From positions 110,253,740 to 110,317,739 of the forward strand of contig NC_056001.1 of NCBI RefSeq assembly GCF_018446385.1: a DNA stretch of 64,000 nucleotides, read 5' to 3'. Position 1 is the first letter of the stretch. Every line of letters begins with the position of its first letter. The position numbers were made by a program, and so were the translations under genes. Source of the stretch: Zingiber officinale (taxonomy: Eukaryota > Streptophyta > Magnoliopsida > Zingiberales > Zingiberaceae). Below are positions 9,918-20,939 of the stretch, one piece after another. The notes under the pieces are model-generated. The model saw nothing but the letters and a program-made list of their open reading frames with translations. It was not told the origin of the DNA and did no database searches.

Positions 9918-10365
9918 GTGGATCGGTCAGCGGACCGATCCACACCTTTGAATTGATGTCTGATCGGTCGTGAAGACCGATCAGGGTATGGCCTGATCAC
10001 TTAATGAGTGCGGTTCCTCGCACTCCATCGTCACCTGATCGGACCCAAGACCGATCAGGATACGGCCTGCCCGATCCTACAGCCCGCTCAGAGAGCCTAT
10101 GGACCGGTCCACAGACCGCTCGCCCGCCTATTTCCTTCTCGCGACATCATCTCCTGATCGGTCTACAGACCGATCAGATTACACTCAGTAGGCTACTGAG
10201 TGTTTCCTGATCGGTCTACAGACCGATCAGATTACACTCAATGTGCTACTGAGTGTTTCCTGATCGGTCACCAGACCGATCAGCAAACCTAGTTTCATCA
10301 GATCGGTCTGTGCACCGATCAGGCAATCAAAATCTCACTAGATCGGTCTGTTGACCGATCCAACG
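9918..10365 (-). repeat. Palindrome array in the LTR of element A
   Basis: About nine inverted pairs of GATCGGTC and GACCGATC with loops of 4-8 bp, spaced about 40-60 bp. One unit near 10099 is degenerate. This is the same motif as in element C although the surrounding LTR sequence differs. Confidence 0.85.
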
Positions 10366-10389
10366 CCTATGTGATACTAGGATTGGTCC

Positions 10390-10545
10390 TGAGAATGAGC
10401 TACCGAGCCCTCTCTGACTTCATCCGGTCCAGAGAACGAGCTACCGAGCCCTCTCTGACCTAGTCCGGAGAACGAGCTACCGAGCCCTCTCCGACTTCGT
10501 CCGGTCCAGAGAACGAGCTACCGAGCCCTCTCTGACCATTCCGTG
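10390..10545 (-). repeat. Four tandem ~48-bp repeats (ACCGAGCCCTCTC)
   Basis: Four copies of a unit carrying GAGAACGAGCTACCGAGCCC followed by TCTC and a spacer with CCGGTCCAGA. The unit has weak inverted ends (AGAG...CTCT). It lies between the hairpins and the palindromes of the LTR of element A. Confidence 0.75.
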
Positions 10546-11276
10546 CCAAGTCACCATACTTGGACTTTTCCCGTGCCAAGCTCCCTGCTTGGACTTTTCA
10601 CCAGATGTCTGGTCAACCTTGACCCATCTGGATTTCCCTTGCCTGGCTTCACTCAACAGGACTTTCCCTCCCAACTGATCAACCTCGATCAGTAGTCATT
10701 CTGAGTTTAATTAATATCTGATACAAACTTAAATCAGTGTCAACATCAAAACAACAGCCAGATCAGACTGTATCAACAACCAAGAGAGGTGACTAAGGTT
10801 AAGATTCCTAAGGATAGGAAGAGCTTTTGGGACCCATGATAGATGGATTATCAAATGTGCCAAGTGGTTAAGAGACAGACTTAAGTCTCTAACCTAGTGG
10901 GTTGGCACAATTGGGATGTGTTTCATGCATGAAAATATGACATTGGGGGTCATATTGTATAAAAATTAGTTTTTGATGTATAGATGTCATATAAACCCAT
11001 GCTAGGGAAGTATTGGGATTTAGTATGGGCAGATACATCAAGAGAAAGCCAAAACTAGGACTTTAGGTCAATGTTCAATTGAACTATTTAGCTAGTTTTG
11101 AATTTTGTGTCAATCTTGGGATCTGTGATAAATATATTTTTATATATTTTTTTTCCAAGTAGACAAGGGTACAATAGACCTCTCCACAAAATTTGGGGAT
11201 TTTTGGAGGTCTAGAGAATTTCTGGTGCATTTCTGAAGTTGGCCTGAAAAGGCTGATTTTTGCAGAAATAGGGTGT

Positions 11277-11470
11277 CAGTCGACTGTTGCATATACCAGT
11301 CGACTGGTAACAGTGTTTTTGAGCACAAAATGTTTCTGTAAGCTCATTTTGTTGATACCAGTCGACTGGTGCCGATACCAATCGACTGGTAACAGTAGAT
11401 TTCGACCACAGAATGCTTCTGTAAGGTTCTGTCGAAGGGGACAGTCGACTGGTACCTAGTTCAGTCGACT
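11277..11470 (+). repeat. Six internal CCAGTCGACTGG palindromes in element B
   Basis: Three pairs of units near 11277/11297, 11357/11377 and 11440/11461, each 10-14 bp and centred on the SalI-like core GTCGAC. They lie 440-640 bp upstream of the LTR and match those in this element's own U3. Confidence 0.88.
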
Positions 11471-11898
11471 GATACCAGCCTAAAAATGTTTTTTAACGTT
11501 GTTCTTGACCGTGTCAACTCGTTTAAATGTATGAGATCCATGGGGGATAAATACATGAGTTTAGGATCAATTTGGATGACATGTTTTCAACAATTGAGAT
11601 ATTGTTGGAGCTCTTTTTGATGTATGGCAAAGGGGGAGAAGTCTAGGTTTAAGTGGGAAACCTATACACCTTTGCAAGAAATCCTAACTCGAGGGAGAGC
11701 TTAGGTGAAGGGAGAGAGATTGTTTAGGCAAAGGGGGAGAAGTTTACCTTTGCGGGAAATCCTAGCTCAAGGGGGAGCTTAGGTGAAGGGGGAGCCTAGA
11801 GATTTAGGTTCCATTATTTATGCATGAGTTGATTTGCATATTTATTTGCATATGTATTGTATTTATGTTTCCCTAACTTAAACAGGTTGCCAAACATC

Positions 11899-11911
11899 AA
11901 AAAGGGGGAGA
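11899..11911 (+). promoter_or_regulatory. Polypurine tract of element B
   Basis: AAAAAGGGGGAGA abuts the LTR start TGTTGGAG at 11913, confirming the + orientation of element B. Confidence 0.85.
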
Positions 11912-12024
11912 TTGTTGGAGCAATCTAGGTGCCCTAAGTTTTGATGTTTGGGCAAAAGTTTAAGTTAGGTTTATTGTTGTATTTGATATGCATTGTGAGT
12001 GTGCAGGATACAGGTACAACAAGG

Positions 12025-12195
12025 AAAGTCCAAGGGTGAGTCTTGGCGGTGTAAGTCCAAGCATGTAGTCTTGACAACGTAAGTCCAAGTGTGATCTTGG
12101 CAAAGGAGGAAAGTCCAAGGATGAGTCTTGGCGGTGTAAGTCCAAGCATGTAGTCTTTGCAACGTAAGTCCAAGTGTGACTTGGCAATGGATGAA
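12025..12195 (+). repeat. Hairpin units AAGTCCAAG...CTTGG in the LTR of element B
   Basis: About six units of 25-30 bp of the form AAGTCCAAG, short loop, CTTGGC or CTTGAC. They are the reverse complement of the hairpin class found in elements A and C, as expected because element B lies in the opposite orientation. Confidence 0.8.
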
Positions 12196-12472
12196 GTCCC
12201 GGAGGCGCGACCTCTTGGCAAAGGAAGACTCGACAACAATGACAAGGCCGATGGAAGCTCCAAAAGACAAGACGTGAAGGACGGGGAGGCATCCGAGGGA
12301 CGCAAGGCTGATGGAGGAGGCTAGAAGGCTAGGTCTAGGTTGGTCGGGCGAGAACGAGTGCTGAGTGAATGTACTCGAGGTAAAATCCTAGAATTAGAGT
12401 TTACTGTAGCAGTACTGTAGCGTTAATGTAGTAGTACTATAGCGTTACTGTAGCAGTACTGTAGCGTTACTG

Positions 12473-12582
12473 TGGCAGTCGACTGGTGACTGTAGCAGTC
12501 GACTGGTGCACTGTAGAGAGCCGTTGAGAGAGCCGTTGGGCTGACACCAGTCGACTGGTGCAAGGACCAGTCGACTGGTAAC
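12473..12582 (+). repeat. Four CCAGTCGACTGG palindromes in the U3 of element B
   Basis: Two pairs near 12474/12496 and 12546/12568, directly upstream of the TATA candidate, the same place where elements A and C carry GATCGGTC/GACCGATC units. Confidence 0.88.
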
Positions 12583-13037
12583 GGGCAAATCAACTTACTG
12601 ATTTATTCCAAGCTCTATAAGAAGGAGCTTGGGATGGCCGGCCAAGGTGACGAAATTAGACTTGGTTAAAGCCTAATTAGTAGTCACCAAACGTGCTCAA
12701 GGTTCTCTTGTGTCCAAGTGTTCTTGGTTGGTGTTGTGGTGAGGTTTCTCCACCCACAAGGAGTTGCTTGAGTAGCCGGAGTTTGCCGGGGGCTAATCCA
12801 CCGAAGGATCGGGATCGTCCACCTTACGGGCAGCCGTGGAGTAGGAGCAAGTTATCTCCGAACCACGTTACATTGACGTGCATTGGGTGCATTTCCTTTC
12901 TTTGTCTTTAGCTTTCATATTCGTATTTAGTTTCGTATTATTCCGCTGTGCAACTAACGAATACATAGAAAGCCATCGATTTGGGTGAGACGCTATTCAC
13001 CCCCCCCCCCCCTCTAGCGGGCACATCGGTCCCAACA

Positions 13038-13671
13038 CAATCTTCCTCTCCTCAAACTCCTTGGTGATCTCCTCCTACAACATCAAGATAGATTATATAT
13101 ATAAGCAAATTAAAGAAGAAGAAGAATTAAGAAGAAGAAAAAATATTGTTGGGAATTAATTATCGACCTGTGATTCTTCAAATGACTATTGGAAAAATAA
13201 AGTGCACGAATTTAAACCTAACTATTGGAAGAAGCATTTTGTCAAACACCTTAAGAGCATGAATCAAAATGACATGGGTACATGCAAATCTAAAACATGG
13301 GAGAACAGCTTAAGTACAGAAACATCAAACAATCAACCACGCAAATCAACATATCGACCATTGAAGAAGACGCTTGTTGTTCAGAATCTGATGAAGGCCG
13401 GAGATGTCTGAGGGATGTCGGTGTTGAGCATGAAGTGAAGAGCTCTCCGAAAGAGGACTGCTGCTTGCTTAGGGCGGCCAGATCTTGGAGATGTCGTGGC
13501 CGGATGTTGACTATGAAGGACCTCTTATCTTCTAGCCCGAAGAGAAGAGGGTTGCGGTTTGGATCTGAAGTAGAGAAACTCCGTCGTGGCCTGGATGCTG
13601 GTGTCGACGCGTCGAGGCAGAAAATCACGAAGAGCCACTGGAGGAAAGAACTCCCCTTCAGTGAGTGATCG
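13038..13671. other. Unassigned stretch with one unrecognised ORF
   Basis: Contains an ATG-started frame of 123 codons on the + strand (13297-13668) overlapping a 112-codon frame on the minus strand. I recognise neither protein. Codon usage gives no clear verdict, and this may be retroelement or intergenic sequence. The two strands cannot both be coding, and neither is claimed as a gene. Confidence 0.3.
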
Positions 13672-15320
13672 AAAGAACTCCCCTTCAGTGAATCCCTGGG
13701 TGAAGGCGTTTACCAACACGTCGGAGGAGACCGCGGGATATCTATCACCGCCTGATTGAAGCGTTGGATGTAGGACCTCAGCGCTTCCCTAGGCCCTTGC
13801 TTCAAGGCGAACAAGTTGACGCTCATCTTCTGGTGGTGGCGACTGCTGGCGAAGTGATGCAGGATGGCCGCTCGGAAGTCCTTGAAGCTGTGGATCAAGC
13901 CGCTCGGCAACCACTTGAACCAACGTTGCGCCGATTCAGATAGCGTAGTGAGGAAGACTCAGTACTTCACCCCATCAATGTACTAGTAAAGTGTGGCCGC
14001 GTTATCAAATTGGGCTAAATGGTTGTCTGTGTCAGTCACTCCATTATATTCCCCGATTATCAGTGGGGTGTAATACTTTGGCAGAGGGTTGTCCATAATC
14101 TATTGTGAGAACTGTTGATTGATCTGCTCGGGTGAATTGTCTTCCTTTGTCGCTTTTCTTTTTTGTTTGTTCCGAACAGACGCCTCATCCAAAGAAGATC
14201 CTCGATCTCTATCTGCCCGACCCCTCTCTTCTAATGGAGTTCGGAATAGTGCTCGATGGAATGAGATCGGCGCATTAGGGGCTCCCCTATAGGTGCCAAT
14301 CGACTTCTTTGTCTTCTCCCGAGCAGTTATTTTGTCTACTTGCTCTACTCGTTCGACCGACGGGCCTACAGTTGATGTCGCAGACTCTGGTGCTTGGCGC
14401 TCGGCCAATGGTTGTTGTTGTTGTTCCTCCACTATTTTCGTTGTTCGGGCTTGTATCAGCGCATCGAGCTCTTCTTGCGTTAGCATCACCATGTGGTGTC
14501 GTTCAGCATCTTCCATGTCCTCATTTCGGATACAGGCTACATTCCCATAGACGGTGCGAAAATAATCCTGTCCGAAAGCGGGTGAGTGGAAAGCCGGGAG
14601 GTGATGGTTTCGCTGACTGGACGTAGACCTTGCTCTGCTCTGTAAAACAAATGACATCAGTGCCGGACCAGGGAAGGGGTCCCTAGCGTTGCCCTTCTGA
14701 CGCTCAAGTCAATCACCGAAATGTGGAGCAGAAGCAAAGCAACAGTATAAATATGCACCAAAAGTAAATCACACATACCTTTGTCGGTGATGGACCCCCT
14801 TTATATAGAGCTATAGTGGGCGATGAGCACGTTCTCCAACTGTTCGTAGCTGCATCCCCCACATTCCAACGTGCACGGTCTGCCTATCGACCGTGCCTAG
14901 TGTGTCACTCCCCCAAAAGGATGTCGCGAGGACAACAATCCTGCTGCTTGGCCGAACAAAGCAGTCGTTCGGCACCAAGACTCCTCCGCTCGACCGACTT
15001 TGACTACTCTTCGGTATGATGATTCTAAGCGGTGACTTGTTCCTCTCGGTTGGATAAACTCTTCCATACCCTTGGTGCCTCAATGTTTCCCGGGACGTTC
15101 AGTGATGGGAGATGCCACCGCCTTACCCCAAGCCGGTCGGGTGGTCCGCTCGGACGAATCTCATGTCGATCGAACACTGGTTCATCTGGTTTGCCAATGT
15201 AGCCACCGTCTATTCTTTTGGGTTTTGACATTGACCGTCTTGACTTTGACTTCTACCATGTTAGTTAACTCGTGCTAGGTGAACTCCTTATCGCCGCATC
15301 ACTATCCGAACAGGGTATCA
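13672..15320 (-). mobile_element. Decayed Ty3/Gypsy fragment: LTR end plus gag
   Basis: Minus-strand order: LTR start near 15320 (TGATACCC), TATA box near 14800-14812 (CTCTATATAAAGGGGG), a U5 segment resembling the solo LTR at 23907 (shared GACTTGAGCGTC), then gag. No pol follows, so the element is truncated at about 13672. Nearby repeats of the words ACTCCCCTTCAGTGA mark the break. Confidence 0.7.
13710..14657 (-). pseudogene. Gypsy Gag, interrupted
   Basis: The first frame starts at ATG 14657 and runs 185 codons to a TAG at 14100. The same frame continues through at least two more stops to 13710. The second half carries a recognisable Retrotrans_gag core: a WF(K/R)WLP-like motif, then SFKDFRAAILHHF and LFALKQGPREALRSYIQRFN. 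In this family Gag forms the particle that packages element RNA. The stops, and the lack of pol, make it non-functional. Confidence 0.75.
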
Positions 15321-15455
15321 TGATTTGGGTCTCTAATTTTTAAGATGGTCCTCTAATGACATACTAGACATACAAAGTTTAAAACTCAATTATCGTCATC
15401 CAAGAACATTGATTGTAGAATTGGTCTCCACCTATTAATAGGAATAAAGACTTAA

Positions 15456-16938
15456 GGGGGTGTATTCAATGTTGGAGTTTTAATTATTTTGATTGACTTT
15501 TGTGGATTTTAAAAGTCTAGATGTATTCAATCTAGACTTTTATAAACTTTATTGAAATCTAGTGGTATCCAAATTAGATTTTTATAGAATTTTAACAAGT
15601 CATGTGGTATTCAAACTTGACTTTTTAAAACTCTATAAAAATCTTTTGGTATCCAAAGTTTTAATAGATTTTCATGGATTCATTTAAATTCTTTGGATAT
15701 AAATTTTAACCAATATGAGCTCTCCAAAACACTTGATACAATTTTAAAAATAAAATAAAAGTCTTTTCCTCATCCATGAGATTTCTATAGACTTTAAATC
15801 ACCTTAATTTTTTAGTAATAACTCTTTTCTTCTCTTCCAACTCCTCAATTTTAATTATTTCTTTTGATTTTAAAGACCCAGTCCTTATTTAACCTCTTAA
15901 CAACCTACATTACCTTTTGTGTACCCCAATCATTCCACTCTCTCAGTTTCTTCTCGAGTATGCATTTCATGCGAAGCTCATGATTGTGACTCAAGCAAAT
16001 TCATAATTTATAATTGCTCATTGGGTAAGGCGAAGGCTTTTATTAATTTCATAAATAAACTTGAAACTTGAATTATAAAAATTCCTATACGAAGGCTTTT
16101 ATAAATTAATAAAAAATGATACAGGCCATGCTCATCAGTTTCAAATTGATTCATGAGCTTTGCATGAAATGCTTTAAAAATTTATAAATTATCTTGAGTA
16201 AATTTACAAGTTTCAAGTCTCGAGCATGCATTTCATTTTTAATAAATTTGCTCAAGATTGTGACTCAAGTTGAGAGAAATTGAGGTAATAAAAGTGCCCA
16301 ATTGCTCAAGATTCCTAGAATAGGCACGGCAAACATCAAGGTCAAGCTACAACATCAAGCGCCACAAGACCTCATCTTTACTGAGCGACTTGTTTTCCTT
16401 GTTGATTACATCAATGACCATCTCTTTCGGGATTCTCATATTCTACTTCTTCAATTCATCAGAAGCTTTTAGTTTATAAGGACCTACAAATAAATCTTTT
16501 TGTCAAGATAATCATGGGATATAAAGGCTCTAATTGCTGCTCAACCCATAACCTGTACCAGTCGACCTGATAATTCATATGTTCGGATATTTTGTTTTGA
16601 GTTTCTCTCTTTTTTTGTCTCTTTACATGGTTTTTATTTCTTTCATGATAATTTAGATCAAATTTATAAATAAAAAACATTTAAAATTATTATAATATTT
16701 TTGGATTTATAATTATATTATTAAAAAATTTTAAAATTACAAATTAAGATGTATCCTCTCTTTGTTTAGCTAAAACAAGCCAAAAATATAAAAAGTTGAA
16801 AAAAAATTTTATGAACAAGTATGATATTTATTATTTTATTAAAAAATTAAGTTAATTAGGTATTTTAGATTTTGTTCAAGGATAAATATCATGTGAGACC
16901 ATGACCACCTATATTTTTTCAAGATTAAATACACCCCC
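15456..16938. mobile_element. Inverted-repeat element flanked by TTAA
   Basis: Ends are GGGGGTGTATTCAAT and the inverse of GGGGGTGTATTTAATC, flanked on both sides by TTAA (15452-15455 and 16939-16942). Ends of this type with a TAA/TTAA flank fit PIF/Harbinger-like MITEs, though 1.48 kb is long, and piggyBac-like insertion also uses TTAA. No transposase is present. The left part has repeated AAAGTCTAGA/ATGTATTCAA words. Confidence 0.55.
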
Positions 16939-16942
16939 TTAA

Positions 16943-17224
16943 CCCTACACGTCTCTCTCTTTTTTACTCTCACAAGACGAGACATTCCTTTCTCTCTAGA
17001 AAATTACATAATCGAGGGTTCTCACCATTAGAATTTTTCTTTCCCGTAAATCCATAAGTTTTCATGAAGTTTACAAATGTATGTAAAAATCTTATAAAAA
17101 AGTTTATATAACTCCATAAAATTCTTTTCACAACTATATAAGATTCTATAAAAGTAAATAAAAATCTATCAATTCCATAAAACTCTATTATTAAAAAAAT
17201 CAATAAAAATCATTCAATCACTTG

Positions 17225-17225
<1 letters not shown>
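16943..17225. other. AT-rich stretch, possible broken MITE end
   Basis: No gene. The sequence TCCATAAAACTC...AAAATCATTCAATCA resembles the inverse of the inner left arm of the 15456 element, so it may be a broken relative. Confidence 0.35.
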
Positions 17226-17260
<35 letters not shown>

Positions 17261-17692
17261 TTTGATACTGCGCGCTACGGCACAGTGCGCGACTGTGCGC
17301 GTCGAGCGCAGTATCAAATTTTTTTTGTTTTTTTTTAATTTTTAAATTAAAAAATAATTAAAAAATTTCTTTACGATTTTATTTATAGGGTTCTGGCTTT
17401 GGGTATAGTGTTAAAACTATTTTTTTTTTTAGATTTTAACTATAGGGTTTAGGCTTTCTAATTAGGTTATAGTGTTTGGTTTAAAAAAAATTAAAATAAA
17501 ATTAATTTAAGTATTTATTGAATATTGTAATGTGTTTAGGGGATATATCTATATATTAAATTTTAAATAAGGAAATGTTGAATTTTTAAAATTCAAAAAA
17601 CAAAAAAAAATAAAAAAAATAAATAAAAAAAGCGCTGTTTCTATGCGCGACGCGCACAGTCGCGCACTGTGCAGTCGCGCACAGTAACAAAA

Positions 17693-17760
<68 letters not shown>
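17226..17760. mobile_element. Hairpin-ended element inside a (TA)n tract
   Basis: A ~440-bp insert lies between two TA microsatellites (17226-17256 and 17694-17760). Positions 17280-17303 and 17649-17672 are perfect 24-bp inverted repeats made of GCGC/GTGC words. The left end also folds on itself: ATTTGATACTGCGC near 17260 pairs with GCGCAGTATCAAAT near 17306. The middle is AT-rich non-coding. The (TA)n flanks recall rice Micron-type elements, which insert in TA tracts, but I cannot assign a family. Confidence 0.65.
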
Positions 17761-17763
<3 letters not shown>

Positions 17764-17813
17764 CTCACACTCTTTCCCTCCCTTATAGTAATCTCACATT
17801 CTTTCCCTCTTTT

Positions 17814-18295
17814 TAGGGGTGTAATCGAGCCAAATCGAGCCGAACTCTTGGATGTTTGAGTTTGACTCGTTTATAATCGAGCCGAGCTCGAGCTTTATTG
17901 AACGAATATATTCATGGCTCACGAGCTTATTCGAGTTTGTATCGAACCAAAACGAGCTTAATAAATATAAATTATAAATTTAAATATTCATTAAAAACTA
18001 AATTATATATTTTTAAAAAATTATAATATTCTTGTTAAAATTTATAATTTTATTATAATAAATAAATTTAATATATTTGTCTATGTTTTTCATAAGTAGA
18101 GTGTAAAATCTATAAATTCAATATCAAAATTATTATTTTTTTAATTAAAAGTTGATTCATGAGCTTAACGAACATGTTCATGAGCTTGAGCTTGGTTTGT
18201 TTATCTTAACAAGCCTCATTAAACGAGCTCAAACGAGCTTTTATCGAATCGATGTTCGAATAACTCATGAGCAGCTTGGCTCATTTACACTCCTA
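17814..18295. mobile_element. hAT-type MITE with CCTCTTTT duplication
   Basis: 482 bp, ends TAGGGGTGTAA and TTACACTCCTA, with a perfect 8-bp duplication CCTCTTTT (17806-17813 and 18296-18303). Subterminal CGAGCCGAGC/CTCGAGC words are typical of a widespread plant MITE type. Non-coding. Confidence 0.85.
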
Positions 18296-18303
18296 CCTCT
18301 TTT

Positions 18304-19400
18304 ATCAATGATCTGGTGTTCTTTCTCTCTCGTTGTGATCTCACTCCCTTCCCCACCCCTCACAGTGATTCGATCTATCAAATGATGTCTTCCTCTTACT
18401 TCGTCGATAAAAATATCATTCAATCCTCAGTATGAAATCTTAGCAATTTAAGGAAAACAAAATTCAAAGCTAATTCATTCTCATGCTGCTTAAGATCACT
18501 CTTATCATTTTAATATTGGTAATAAATTATAAGTTATTTGAATTTTATTATAGTTTATTTTTTTATTATTGATATTTGTAGATGCTTATTGTTCTTTAAT
18601 ATGCAAAATTATGTTTTAATTTGGATAAATTTTGTTAGATGCTCATTTTAATTATTTTAAATAAAAGTTAATATTTATTTGTTATTTTATTATATTTATA
18701 TAGATAATAATGTTAAATTTTCATCAAACTGAAATAAAATAATAAAATCTTATTTACACTAAAAAAATTAAATAATTTAATGATTTTATTTATAAAAAAA
18801 TATTACCAAAATTTAAATATACAAATTTAATTAATATTTTGCATCTCAAAAAGTTAAAAAATTAAACTTTTATATAAAAATTTATTTATCTTTTAGAAAT
18901 TAGTATTTAATTTATTTAAAAAATATAAACCCTAAGTATTTTTTCGACCACTGAGAGAACCTTGCAGTCTCGGCCAGTGCAGTTTGTGCGAGAAGGGTAA
19001 AGGGCAGTTGAGAATGAGGAAATGAGGAAATGAGGAGGAGCTAAGTGCCCTTTGAGGATTTGGTTCAATTTAGTTCCATTTAAATAAAATAATAATAATT
19101 ATTTAGAATTGAACAAGTAAAGCAGGAAGAGTATTTTTTTTTGAAAAAAAAATTGCATACTTTGAGAAATAACAAACTATGCGTCTTTTGAAAATTTCAC
19201 AATTCTTTTGATAAGTTACCAATCGCCTTTATGTTTGGATCACGTCAATCTAAAGTCTATTTAGCTGATTGATCATTATTTTTTTAAATGTTTAAATTTT
19301 GACTAATTAATTTTAAAGATAGAGATCTTACTTTTATTGGCTGTTGAATAAATTCAGAAAATAATTTATGTATCTTTTCATACCTTCGACACGGGAAATA
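18304..19400. other. AT-rich intergenic stretch
   Basis: No gene or recognisable element. Runs of A/T and short purine tracts only. Confidence 0.5.
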
Positions 19401-19731
19401 GCAAAAAAAAAAAAATTTCCAAGTCTCAAATAAAGAAGTGATTAGCAAATTCAGCAAACTATATATATCATATTGACATAAAAAAAACATAATACAATAA
19501 CATGCATAAATAGAGAACATTATAAATTCAATCAAACAACTTATAAATAAGCACATAAAATTAATGAATTTAAGTGGTGGAAGAAGATAGAAAAATAAAT
19601 ACCTCCTTGGAAAGAGGACGAACACTACAGTTTGCAGCAGAGGATAATCACCTAACAAAGCTGGCTTGGCTATTGCCCCGGCTACTTTTGAGAATTATGA
19701 TCACCTTACAATTCAAATTATTATACAAGAA

Positions 19732-19783
<52 letters not shown>

Positions 19784-19960
19784 TATAAGATCTTTATGAT
19801 CACTTTACAATTCAAATTATTATACAAGAATCTCAAGCAAACAATACTTCACATATATGTAACAATTTGTAATTGACAACATTAAAAAAGACTCTAATTT
19901 TTGTGCTAACAGATAAGGAAACTTCGGCAATTTCCATTAAAAAATTTTAATGTTGCGCAC
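19401..19960. repeat. Copy of the mTERF downstream flank, with a (TA)n tract
   Basis: Sequence here (for example CAATCAAACAACTTATAAAT, then GAAGAGGACGAACACTAC) resembles 57720-58330, which lies downstream of the mTERF gene at 59413. Around the TA tract at 19734-19781 a ~40-bp segment, TTACAATTCAAATTATTATA and neighbours, is present on both sides (19697-19735 and 19796-19834). Confidence 0.6.
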
Positions 19961-19964
19961 CTAA

Positions 19965-20932
19965 GGCTACGTTTGGTTGGGTGTAATGTAATTTAGCTTG
20001 TAATGTAATCAAATTTGTAATGTAATATAATTTTGATTACATTACTACGTTTGGAAATGTAATGTATGTAATATTTGATTACAAGGATGATTACATTTTT
20101 TTTGTTTGATATCTATTATTTTTTATCAGAAATGTAATTTGTATTATTATAAAATGACAAAAATATCCTACGACCTCTACTGACGGTCGCCGCACTTCTG
20201 CCGGAGCTTGTGGCAGCTACCGGCCGCCGGTCGCCGACCATCGGCGCCGGCCGCCGCCGCCGGCCGGTCGCCGGCCGCCGCCGGCCGCCGTCGCCGGCGC
20301 CGGCCGCCGATCGCCGCCGGCCGCCGTCGCCGGCGCCGGACGTCGGTGGGCGGCGGCGGCGGCTGCCGGCGGCGGCGGTCGACGGCCGGCGGTGGACGCT
20401 GGCAGCGGCCAGCCAATGCCAAACAGCGGCTAGGGAGGCCACCAGTAGCCAACCTATGCCGGCAGTGACCAGGTGAGTCTGCTAGTGGCCAACCTTGGCA
20501 CCAGCGGCCAGCCGCGGCCGCCAACGGCCAGGCGGCGGCGCTAGGGCCAGGCAGCAGCGACCAGGCGGCGGTGTTAGGGCCAAGCAGCAGTGCTAGGGCC
20601 AGGCAGCAGCGGCCAGGCGGCAATGCTAGCGGCCAGGTACTACCGCGAGCGCGAGCGGCCATGAGCAAGCGCGAGCGGTCGGCGGTGGGGGGCGGGGGTC
20701 GACGGTGGACTAAGGGTATATTCGGTATTTAAATTTTGGTGGGACGGTGACCTCGTAATGGAATCGGATTACATAGCATTTACTTTGTAATCTGGATTAC
20801 AAAACTTCACTACATTTTGTAATCTAGATTACATTACATTACAAGTTTAAAAGTGAAACAAACAAAATAATCTGCCTTGTAATGTAATTAGGATTACATT
20901 ACAAGGCAGATTACGCCCTACCAAACGCAGCC
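19965..20932. mobile_element. Harbinger-like MITE with GC-rich core, copy 1
   Basis: 968 bp with ends GGCTACGTTTGGT and the inverse of GGCTGCGTTTGGT, flanked by TAA (19962-19964 and 20933-20935). Subterminal regions hold many GATTACATTAC/GTAATGTAATC words, possible transposase sites. The core (about 20160-20710) is extremely GC-rich, made of GCCGGCCGCCG-like repeats. It opens long frames on several strands encoding Ala/Arg/Pro-rich sequence, which I take as compositional, not genes. Confidence 0.75.
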
Positions 20933-20939
20933 TAAGTTT

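Larger units (their letters stand above)
9189..10778 (-). mobile_element. 5' LTR of element A, main piece
   Basis: Continuation of the LTR of element A after the element C insertion. The outer end reads TATCAACA at 10771-10778. In the transcription direction it has a few hairpin units (10545-10665), four ~48-bp repeats around CTACCGAGCCCTCTC (10390-10545), about nine GATCGGTC/GACCGATC palindromes (9918-10365), then a weak TATA candidate (GTTTATAG, about 9557-9564). The whole LTR is about 1.75 kb without the insertion. Confidence 0.75.
10779..13037 (+). mobile_element. Element B: 3' part of a SIRE-like Copia element
   Basis: Internal 3' sequence (10779-11912) followed by a 3' LTR. No coding domain is left in view; the upstream part is separated by element A and lies beyond the left edge. 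The internal part carries six CAGTCGACTG-type palindromes at 11277-11470 and a run of repeated GGGGGAGA/AGGTGAAGG phrases (11630-11800) before the polypurine tract. Confidence 0.75.
11913..13037 (+). repeat. 3' LTR of element B
   Basis: 1125 bp, from TGTTGGAGCAATC to CCCAACA. U3 holds hairpin units with AAGTCCAAG and CTTGG arms (about 12025-12195), tandem ACTGTAGCAGT/ACTGTAGCGTT repeats (12402-12475), four CCAGTCGACTGG palindromes (12473-12582) and a TATA candidate (CTATAAGAAGG) near 12610. The following bases CAATC may be its target duplication; the partner is not visible. Confidence 0.85.

Noticed and set aside
17586..17768. 60-codon frame rich in alternating Tyr-Ile
   Set aside because: It is a translation of the (TA)n microsatellite. 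The same holds for the frames across the TA tract at 19574-19876 and 19648-19836.
20177..20668. 163-codon Ala/Arg-rich frame and overlapping frames on the other strand
   Set aside because: GC-rich simple repeats open long frames in many phases; there is no domain and both strands are equally open.
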